Assembly (NCBI GenBank): GCA_964413365.1
Contig: CAYPRM010000002.1
Location: forward strand, 1 to 64,000
Direction: 5' to 3'
DNA length: 64,000 nt
DNA from: RGIG4608 sp964413365
GTDB taxonomy: Bacteria > Bacillota > Clostridia > Oscillospirales > CAG-272
A program made the translations under genes and the position numbers. The notes beneath the pieces are model-generated. The model had not been told where the DNA came from. It searched no databases and was given only the letters and a program-made list of their open reading frames with translations. Shown in pieces: positions 57,333 through 64,000 of this stretch; the first letter of the stretch is position 1; the number at the start of each line of letters is the position of its first letter.

Positions 57333-60300
57333 CCCAGTCTCCTTCCTTCTTCTTAGCTATGTCCGCCACATTGAGCGAAAGCACCTTGGAGATGCCGTGC
57401 TCGGGCATTGTAACACCGTAGAGGCGGTTGGCGGACTCCATAGTTCCTCTCCTGTGCGTGATGAGTATGAACTGCGTACCACCCGTATATTTCTTGATGT
57501 ACTCCGAAAATCTTGAAACGTTTGCCTCGTCGAGTGCCGCCTCGATCTCGTCAAGTATGCAGAAGGGCGATGGGTTGACCTGAAGCACCGCAAAGAACAG
57601 TGCTATCGCGATGAACGCCTGCTCACCGCCCGAGAGCTGCATAAGATTCTTGATGATCTTCCCGGGAGGTGCCGCCTTGATTTCTATTCCGCAGTTGAGA
57701 ACGTCCTCGGGATCGCTGAGGCTCAGCTCCGCATATCCACCGCCGAACAGCTCGACGAACACCCTGTTGAAGTTTTCGTTTATCTTGTTGAACGAGTCCA
57801 CAAATGCGGTCTTCATCTCGGTATCGAGGCGTGAGATTATCTTCTCCAGCTCGGCGCGAGAAGTATTAAGATCGCTTATCTGCTTGCTCATATAGTCGTA
57901 CCTCTCCTTGACCTCCTTATACTTGCTTACGGCGTCAAGGTCGACGTTTCCTATCGCACGGAGCTTGTTTCTGCACTCTGTCTGAAGCTTTACAAGTGCA
58001 GGACGCTCCTCGGCGGTGATCTCCTCGTATCCGAGAGCCATCGCCTGCGCACGGGTGAGCTCGTGGTCGTCCCAAAGCTTGCCCGAGAGCTTGTCATACT
58101 CGCTCTTAAGGTTGTTTATCTTGTTTTCGTTTGCGGAGAACTCCCTGTAAAGTATCTCCTTCTCCGCGGTCTTTTCCTTGATCCTTGCATTGATCGCGCT
58201 GATCCTCTGCTCGTACTCCGTGCCGTTTTCCTCAAGGGATGCACGCGAGCGGTTGAGCTCTGCAAGAAGCTCCTCGCCACGCTTCAGCTCCTCCGCACCC
58301 TCGAGCCTTGCGCTCTCAAGCTGTGCGAGCCTCTCGCGATGCTCCGCCTCACGCTCGTCGTGCGAGGTGATATCGGATTCGAGGCTTGCAATGTGCTCCT
58401 TGCTCTTTTCGATAAGGAGCGTCTCGGTCTCAATATCCTTCTGAAGCTCATTTATGCGAATGTAGATCTTGGTAAGATCGCCCGAGATCTCGTCCCTCTC
58501 GTCAGCAAGCCCGTTGCGCTCTATGTCCTTCTCCGAGCGCAGCTCGCTTATAGCGGTGAGCTTTTCCTCACAAAGAGCAAGCTGCTCGGTAAGTCCTGCG
58601 TAGTCCTCCTCGTACTGCTCACGGAGCTTGACGATGCCGTCATAGTCCTCGCGAAGCTTCTCCATAAGAGTCCTGTTCGCATCAAGCTTTGCCGTAACCT
58701 GCTGAAGCTTGCTGTTCTCACTGCTCGCCATAAGGGAGATTATCTTCTTCCTGTCCTCGAGCGTGCCTATGTCGCTCTCATATTTCTCTATATCTCTCGT
58801 GAGCGTCTCATGCTCGCCCGTAAATACCTTTATCGAGTCCTCCAGCCTCTTGCACTCCTCGCCGAGTCTCTTGATCTCGCCCGCGCGTGAAAGTATGCTC
58901 TGCGAATGCTTGACCGAGCCACCCGTGAACGAGCCGCCGACGTTTATCTGCTGACCGTCAAGGGTTATCGCCCTAACGCGGTATTTGAGGCTGCGCGCCA
59001 TCTCCGTGGCGTTGTCTATGTTGTCAAAGACCGCGATCCTGCCGAGCATATAGGAAACTATGCTCATATATTCCGCATCGGTGCTCACAAGGTCGTCCGC
59101 AAAGGCGATAAAGCCGCGATAGCCCGACGCCTCCTTAAGCTCCTGCGAGATGGTGGGTGCCTTTATCGCGCTGATGGGCATAAACGTCGCCCTGCCCTGC
59201 TCGCTTTTCTTGAGTGCGAGCATCGCCGACTTTGCGACGGTCTCGTTCTCGACGACGATGTTCTGCATCGACGCGCCGAGGCTCGTTTCAACGGCAACGA
59301 CGTACCTGTCCTCAACGCTGATGAGCCTTGATATGGGGCCGTGTATCTTGCCTATTCCCGTGCCGTCGGGATTTTTGAGCTTTCCCTCGGCATACGTTCT
59401 CATAATATAGCGAACGCTGTTATTATAGCCCTCAAGCTGATCGTCCATCGCCTTGAAGGTGTCTATCCTCTGCCTTGTGGATTGGAGAGTGAGCCTTTCG
59501 GAATTGAGTCTCTCCGCAACGCCGTCCCTCTCCTGAGTGATACGTGTCAGGCTCTCACGAAGCTCTGTGATCTTCCTGTCGCTGTTCTCTGTGTCCCCGG
59601 TATACCCGTCAATGGTGTGCTGTATCTTCTTCTGCGACGCGGTAAGCTCCTCGTCGATCCTCGAATATTCCCTCAGCTCCGCAAGCAGGGTGTCGTTCTT
59701 GTCGCTGTCACTGCTCCTTGCGTTCTCAATGACGGAAAGACGCACACCGAGCTGTATCTTGTCGCTCTCGATAGCTCTCATATCCGTCAGAGCCTCCGCA
59801 ATCCCGCGGTCGAGCGAGTCGATCCTCTTGTCGAGGTCTGCAATACTGTCCTCCATGCTGTCGTGCTCTGCGAGCCTCTGCTCCGCCTCTGCCTTTATCT
59901 GCTCGATACGGGCGAGATGGCTGTCAATGTCGCGCTTCTCGTTCTCAATGGACGTGTGTATCTGCGCCTTAGCCTGTGTGCCCGACTCTATGAGCGCATG
60001 AATGTGCAGAGCGTCGTTCTCGTTGACACGGAAGCTGCTCTCGAGCTTGTGATTTTTGTCGGTCTGCTCCCTTATCTGTGTGAGCAATCTCTCCGACTCG
60101 TATCTGTTCGCCTGCGATGCCTCTGTAAGCTTATCCCTCTGCGCCTCGTAGGAAGCGACCGCCTCCTCTGCGGCGGTAAGCTCAAAGCTCGACTGCTTGT
60201 AGAGCATTTCGATGCGTGCGATATCGTTTCTGTACCTCTCGGTGTCGAAGAACCAGAGCTGAACGTCCGCCTTCTTCTTCATTTCAAGAAGCTCGATGGC

Positions 60301-60948
60301 ACGCTTGGCCTTCTCCGCCTCCTTTTCAAGAGGTCCGACCTGCGAGCTTATCTCAAGGAAGATATCGTTGACACGAGTCATATTTTCCTCGGTCTGTGCG
60401 AGCTTTCTCTCACTCTCCGTCTTCTTGTGGCGGAACTTCGCGATGCCCGACGCATCCTCAAAGATGCTCCTTCTCTCCTCGCTCTTGCGGGAAATGATCT
60501 CCGCGATCTTTCCCTGACCGATTATGGAATAGCCCTCGCGTCCGATACCCGTGTTCATAAAGAGCTCGTAAATATCACGCAGTCTTACGGGGCGTTTATT
60601 TATAAAATATTCACTCTCGCCCGAGCGGTAGTAGCGTCGTGTTACGACCACCTCATCGTAGGGCGCGTCGAGCTTGTTTTCGGGATCGGTGTTATCAAAG
60701 GTAACGGACACCTCCGCAAAGCCCATGGGCTTTCGGCTGTCCGCACCGCCGAATATGACGTCCTCCATCTTGTTCGAGCGCAGGCTCTTCGACGAGATCT
60801 CGCCGAGCACCCAGCGCATCGCGTCCGAGATATTCGATTTTCCGCTTCCGTTAGGACCGACTATGACCGTCGCGCCCTGCTCGAACGTCAGCTTCGTTTT
60901 GTCGGGGAAGGATTTGAACCCCTGCATCTCAAGACTTTTTAAATACAA
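57316..60948 (-). CDS. smc: Chromosome segregation ATPase SMC
   Basis: Condensin subunit, 1210 residues. N-terminal Walker A 'GPNGSGKSNISDAMRWVLGE', a first long coiled coil, a globular hinge around residues 500-680 (including 'GPISRLISVEDRYVVAVETS' and the 'NVGGSFTGGS' turn), a second coiled coil and the C-terminal signature/Walker B 'LSGGEQAFIAIALFF..CILDEIEAALDEANV' (spoken in two parts). Translation appears to start at TTG 60948: AGGAGG lies 8 bp before it and there is no ATG nearby. A TTG start could hold SMC levels down. Confidence 0.96.
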   Translation of the reverse strand: MYLKSLEMQGFKSFPDKTKLTFEQGATVIVGPNGSGKSNISDAMRWVLGEISSKSLRSNKMEDVIFGGADSRKPMGFAEVSVTFDNTDPENKLDAPYDEVVVTRRYYRSGESEYFINKRPVRLRDIYELFMNTGIGREGYSIIGQGKIAEIISRKSEERRSIFEDASGIAKFRHKKTESERKLAQTEENMTRVNDIFLEISSQVGPLEKEAEKAKRAIELLEMKKKADVQLWFFDTERYRNDIARIEMLYKQSSFELTAAEEAVASYEAQRDKLTEASQANRYESERLLTQIREQTDKNHKLESSFRVNENDALHIHALIESGTQAKAQIHTSIENEKRDIDSHLARIEQIKAEAEQRLAEHDSMEDSIADLDKRIDSLDRGIAEALTDMRAIESDKIQLGVRLSVIENARSSDSDKNDTLLAELREYSRIDEELTASQKKIQHTIDGYTGDTENSDRKITELRESLTRITQERDGVAERLNSERLTLQSTRQRIDTFKAMDDQLEGYNNSVRYIMRTYAEGKLKNPDGTGIGKIHGPISRLISVEDRYVVAVETSLGASMQNIVVENETVAKSAMLALKKSEQGRATFMPISAIKAPTISQELKEASGYRGFIAFADDLVSTDAEYMSIVSYMLGRIAVFDNIDNATEMARSLKYRVRAITLDGQQINVGGSFTGGSVKHSQSILSRAGEIKRLGEECKRLEDSIKVFTGEHETLTRDIEKYESDIGTLEDRKKIISLMASSENSKLQQVTAKLDANRTLMEKLREDYDGIVKLREQYEEDYAGLTEQLALCEEKLTAISELRSEKDIERNGLADERDEISGDLTKIYIRINELQKDIETETLLIEKSKEHIASLESDITSHDEREAEHRERLAQLESARLEGAEELKRGEELLAELNRSRASLEENGTEYEQRISAINARIKEKTAEKEILYREFSANENKINNLKSEYDKLSGKLWDDHELTRAQAMALGYEEITAEERPALVKLQTECRNKLRAIGNVDLDAVSKYKEVKERYDYMSKQISDLNTSRAELEKIISRLDTEMKTAFVDSFNKINENFNRVFVELFGGGYAELSLSDPEDVLNCGIEIKAAPPGKIIKNLMQLSGGEQAFIAIALFFAVLQVNPSPFCILDEIEAALDEANVSRFSEYIKKYTGGTQFILITHRRGTMESANRLYGVTMPEHGISKVLSLNVADIAKKKEGDWDGIFG

Positions 60949-60990
60949 TGCTTTATCCTCCTTTTCATCGGGTAGGGTAACTACAATTAC

Positions 60991-62007
60991 TTAATTTATT
61001 CCTATTCCTATATTATACCGCAAAAGTTCACTTTTTTCAAGAACTTTTACACTCTTTATTCCATATTTTTGGCATATTTTTGCGATATTCGCGCGTTTTT
61101 GACCGACCACCTTCGACACCTCGCCCCTCGGGCACTCGATAATGAGCCTCTCCGCACCAAAAATGTCCGCTCTTGCGTCTATCTTTTCGCAGATGAGGTC
61201 TAAATAGAGCGCACTCATAGCAAGCTCGCCGATCGACGGATGGCTCGCACCCCCTGCAACAAGGGAGGGATCGGAAAGGCTCTCCCCCGAGCAAAGTCCT
61301 ACTCTTATACAGGGTACGCCACGCTCCACAAAGACTCGCAGAGCGTCCCTTGTGCGTGCGACTGCGTCCTCGGTCGTCAGTGGCAGGTATTCCCCGCGCT
61401 CAAGCATGGCGCAAAGCTCCGTTTCGTAAAAAACTACCGTCGGGTATATTCTCGCACCGTCAGCACCCATATCGCATATTCTGCGTGCCGTCATTATCTC
61501 CTTCTCCGCGTTCGACGATGGCAGTCCTATCATCATCTGACCTATAAGTTCAAAGCCACGCTCCTTGATCATGCGGCAAGCCCTCTCCGCCTGCTCTGCG
61601 GTGTGTCCCCGACGGGCGGCAAGCAGTACCTCGTCGTCCATGCTCTGAAGTCCAAGCTCCACAGTCCTCACGGAATACTCCGAGAGTATGTCAAGGATCT
61701 CCGCATCTATGTAGTCAGGGCGCGTGGAGAGACGTATCCTCCTCACCCTGCCCCCGTCGACGTAGCTCTGCGCTATCGAAAGCAGCTCCCTCATGAGCGT
61801 GCGGTCAATGCCCGTAAACGAGCCTCCGAAGAAGGCTATCTCCACATCATCGTCAGTCCCGACCGTTGATAACACGCTCTCAATATCACGCCTTACCGAG
61901 GAAATGTCAAAGCTCATTTTGCCCGATATCGAGCGTTGGTTGCAGAAAACGCACATATTTGGGCACCCGAGGTGGGGTATGAAGATCGGTATATTTATGT
62001 GTCGCAT
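60991..62007 (-). CDS. Elp3-like radical SAM protein between rnc and smc
   Basis: 338 residues. 'IPIFIPHLGCPNMCVFCNQ' gives the CxxxCxxC 4Fe-4S site; 'EIAFFGGSFTGID', 'TRPDYID' and 'VELGLQSMDDEVL' are typical of the Elp3-related radical SAM set, and 'QMMIGLPSSNAEKEI' follows. This gene is found regularly between rnc and smc in Clostridia; the substrate is unknown, though tRNA is suspected from the Elp3 similarity. It lacks the acetyltransferase domain of true Elp3. AAGGAGA precedes the ATG. Confidence 0.9.
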   Translation of the reverse strand: MRHINIPIFIPHLGCPNMCVFCNQRSISGKMSFDISSVRRDIESVLSTVGTDDDVEIAFFGGSFTGIDRTLMRELLSIAQSYVDGGRVRRIRLSTRPDYIDAEILDILSEYSVRTVELGLQSMDDEVLLAARRGHTAEQAERACRMIKERGFELIGQMMIGLPSSNAEKEIMTARRICDMGADGARIYPTVVFYETELCAMLERGEYLPLTTEDAVARTRDALRVFVERGVPCIRVGLCSGESLSDPSLVAGGASHPSIGELAMSALYLDLICEKIDARADIFGAERLIIECPRGEVSKVVGQKRANIAKICQKYGIKSVKVLEKSELLRYNIGIGIN

Positions 62008-62051
62008 CTCGTTCTCCTTACACTTTCACACTTTTCAAAAAAGTCAAAGAG

Positions 62052-62076
62052 GGGATCGGATAAAAATCCGATTCCC
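62052..62076 (-). terminator. Weak hairpin after rnc
   Basis: About 11 bp of stem (GGGATCGGAT side with ATCCGATTCCC side, one G-T or bulge) in the gap between rnc and the radical SAM gene. The T-tract on the minus strand is interrupted, so termination is probably partial. Confidence 0.4.
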
Positions 62077-62084
62077 GTCTCCGA

Positions 62085-62798
62085 TCAAAGCTCTCCAAAG
62101 AGCGCAAGAGCCTCACGCGCGGCGTTTTGCTCCGCCTCGCGCTTACTGCTTCCGACTCCTCTGCCTATTATGTTTGAATTGAGTCTCGCCTCGACCTCAA
62201 ATACCTTGTCGTGGTCGGGGCCTCTCGACGCCACGGTAACGTAGGTGAGCGTGTCCTCTCCCGACTGCTGTATCATCTGCTGAAGCTCGGACTTGTAATC
62301 CTTGACTGCGTTTCCGCTCTCCCACGCTGCAAGCTCCTTTTCAAAAAAGGGGTGAACGATGTTGAATATAACGTCAAGCTTGAATGGATCTCCGTCCTTG
62401 TATATCGCACCGATGAGTGCCTCAAAGGTGTTCTCGAGCAGGCTCTTTCTCTCTCTCGCACCGCTCTTTTCCTCGCCGTTACCGAGGTAGAGATACGAGC
62501 CGAGATCAAGCTCCCTTGCGTATGCCGAGAGCGCATCGCGGCAGACTATCACCGCACGGCGGCGTGTAAGCTCGCCCTCGGGGTAGTCGGGGTACTTGCT
62601 GAAAAGATATGACGCGGCGGTTATCGAGAGCACGCTGTCGCCGAGAAATTCAAGACGCTCGTTGCACTCGACATTCTTTCCCCTGAGCTTGAGCTCATTG
62701 GAATACGAGGAGTGAGTAAGAGCCGTTTTGAGATATCCTATATTTTTGAATTTATAGCCGAGCTTTTCCTCAAGCTCCGAAAAATTTTTGTTCTGCAT
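62085..62798 (-). CDS. rnc: Ribonuclease III
   Basis: Double-strand-specific endonuclease for rRNA processing and mRNA turnover; 237 residues. Catalytic signature 'NERLEFLGDSVLSI', second acidic site 'ENTFEALIGAIYKDGD', and a C-terminal dsRBD 'DYKSELQQMIQQSGEDTL'..'KREAEQNAAREALALF'. It heads the rnc-radical SAM-smc-ftsY block. The ribosome site (AAGG) is modest. Confidence 0.97.
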   Translation of the reverse strand: MQNKNFSELEEKLGYKFKNIGYLKTALTHSSYSNELKLRGKNVECNERLEFLGDSVLSITAASYLFSKYPDYPEGELTRRRAVIVCRDALSAYARELDLGSYLYLGNGEEKSGARERKSLLENTFEALIGAIYKDGDPFKLDVIFNIVHPFFEKELAAWESGNAVKDYKSELQQMIQQSGEDTLTYVTVASRGPDHDKVFEVEARLNSNIIGRGVGSSKREAEQNAAREALALFGEL

Positions 62799-62826
62799 TA
62801 AGCCTTACGACCTCCGTTCTTGCTTT

Positions 62827-64000
62827 TTATTTGCACAGGGAGATCTCCCGTGCCGATATATTGATCGCCTCAAGTGCACGGGCGGATAACGCCTCGCACT
62901 TTGCGACCTTGCCGCCCTTGACCTTGTAGCCGAGCGGCTTTACTATTCCGAAATTTGCGTTCATTGGAACGAATTTTCCCGTGCTTCCCCTCTCGATGTA
63001 TGCCGCCATAGCGCCTATGACGGTCTCCTCGGGGAATATCACACCGTCCCTGCCGAGAGCACGCATGGCGGCGTTTATGCCTGCCACGAGTCCCGAGCCT
63101 GCGGACTCTATATATCCCTCAACGCCCGTCATCTGTCCTGCGAAAAAGACGCTCGGATGCTCTATCATCGAGTAGTCCCTGCGAAGTAGGCCCGGGGAAT
63201 TGAGATAGGTGTTTCTGTGCATTATTCCGTATCTGAGGAATTCCGCCTCACCAAGTCCCGGGATCATTCTGAATACCCTTCTCTGCTCGGGAAACGCGAG
63301 GTGAGTCTGGAAACCGACGATATTGTACATCGTGCCCTCAAGATTCTCCTTGCGGAGCTGTACCACGGCAAACGGCTCCTTGCCCGTCCTCGGATCGGGA
63401 AGTCCCACGGGCTTGAGAGGTCCGTAGCAGAGCGTGTCGTAGCCCCTGCGAGCCATTACCTCAACGGGCATACAGCCCTCGAAAACATTGATCTTCTCCT
63501 GCTCCGCACGGTCAAATTCCTTGATCTCCGCCTCACGTGCGCCGATAAGCTCACGGTAAAAGGCGTCGTATTCCTCACGGCTCATCGGGCAATTGATATA
63601 ATCCGCGTCGCCCTTGCCGTAGCGTGATGCGAAATACGCAATACTCATATCTATGCTCGAAAAATCGACGATGGGCGCGGCGGCATCAAAGAAATGAAGT
63701 CCGTGCGCATCGAGGTCCTCCTCAATGTATCTCGCCATAGCGTCGCTCGTAAGAGGGCCTGTCGCTATGACCGTGATACCCTCCGTGTCGACGCTCTCCG
63801 CCTCCTGTGAGACGATCTCGATGAGGGGATGAGTCTTTATCTTATCCGTAATATAGTCCGAAAAAAGCTTCCTGTCGACCGCAAGCGCCGAGCCTGCAGG
63901 AACGCGCGTGGCGTCCGCCGCCTCCATTATGAGCGAGCCGAGCCTGCGCATCTCCTCCTTCAGAAGCCCTACGGCATTTGTAACGCTGTCGGAGCGGAGG
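62827..64000 (-). CDS. trmFO: TrmFO, FADH2/folate-dependent tRNA U54 methyltransferase (5' end cut off)
   Basis: C-terminal 390 residues of the flavoenzyme that makes ribothymidine-54 in tRNA from methylene-THF. The frame is open to the window edge, where it already reads 'LRSDSVTNAVGLLKEEMRRL', so the FAD-binding start lies outside. 'INCPMSREEYDAFYREL', 'FEGCMPVEVMARRGYDTL' with the catalytic Cys, 'YNIVGFQTHLAFPEQRRVF' and 'GVEGYIESAGSGLVAGINAA' are family signatures. It would use the folate pool that FolD serves. Confidence 0.96.
   Translation of the reverse strand, partial: LRSDSVTNAVGLLKEEMRRLGSLIMEAADATRVPAGSALAVDRKLFSDYITDKIKTHPLIEIVSQEAESVDTEGITVIATGPLTSDAMARYIEEDLDAHGLHFFDAAAPIVDFSSIDMSIAYFASRYGKGDADYINCPMSREEYDAFYRELIGAREAEIKEFDRAEQEKINVFEGCMPVEVMARRGYDTLCYGPLKPVGLPDPRTGKEPFAVVQLRKENLEGTMYNIVGFQTHLAFPEQRRVFRMIPGLGEAEFLRYGIMHRNTYLNSPGLLRRDYSMIEHPSVFFAGQMTGVEGYIESAGSGLVAGINAAMRALGRDGVIFPEETVIGAMAAYIERGSTGKFVPMNANFGIVKPLGYKVKGGKVAKCEALSARALEAINISAREISLCK

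Overview
The window looks like a chromosomal segment of an uncultured, fermentative member of class Clostridia from a gut- or rumen-type habitat. The evidence is: a dcw (division and cell wall) cluster in Gram-positive order; a MurE with the DNPR motif of meso-diaminopimelate-adding enzymes; ylxM-ffh-rpsP-khpA and rnc-radical SAM-smc-ftsY neighbourhoods; a bifunctional AdhE; a PPi-type phosphofructokinase; a two-gene SufCB-like Fe-S system; and several lipoproteins aimed at plant or host polymers. I see no rRNA, tRNA, CRISPR array, insertion sequence or prophage. One 100-N assembly gap (14892-14991) sits inside a Thr-rich repeat.

Layout. 1-6.8 kb (+): an SLC13/ArsB-type transporter, then a probable operon of a CotH-kinase lipoprotein, adhE and a small-molecule kinase. 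6.9-16.2 kb (-): a glycogen branching enzyme of the eukaryotic (GH13_8) type, a heterodimeric ABC exporter, a PL1 pectate lyase lipoprotein and a PHP phosphoesterase. 16.3-17.3 kb (+): a heavy-metal exporter behind a G-rich leader. 17.4-30.6 kb (-): a cupin protein and the dcw cluster mraZ-rsmH-(tail-anchored protein)-pbp-murE-murF-mraY-ftsW-murG-ftsZ. This cluster lacks murD, murC, murB, divIB and ftsA. 30.8-37.2 kb (-): an LRR surface lipoprotein and the operon sufC-sufB-pfp-radical SAM. 37.4-46.9 kb, both strands: a small lipoprotein, metY-metA, a DUF6472 protein, ymfF-ymfH-lgt-folD and a degenerate M23 protein. 47.0-50.1 kb (+): ylxM-ffh-rpsP-khpA and an unknown coiled protein. 50.2-64 kb (-): rpsU, leuS, rsfS, a small membrane protein, yqeK, nadD, yhbY, an unknown membrane protein, rdgB, ftsY, smc, a radical SAM protein, rnc and a trmFO cut off by the window end.

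How the genes fit together. The dcw block makes and assembles peptidoglycan. ylxM/ffh with ftsY form the protein-targeting system that, with lgt, serves the many lipoproteins seen here. metA carries Glu111, the acetyl-type residue, so it should make O-acetylhomoserine for the adjacent metY. AdhE and PPi-PFK fit an energy-sparing sugar fermentation. Most of the rest is translation and RNA quality housekeeping.

Best leads. (1) A compact three-way-junction RNA-like element with a plus-strand terminator, inside the dcw cluster (28319-28552). (2) An exact, in-frame 324-bp tandem duplication in the transpeptidase domain of the division PBP. (3) A tail-anchored protein of unknown family in the position usually held by FtsL. 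(4) Tandem 30-bp A-tract repeats abutting the ftsZ promoter. (5) A palindrome over the ylxM start site. (6) A G-rich leader before the metal exporter. The well-known systems are stated as such. I did not find a convincing new multi-gene system.
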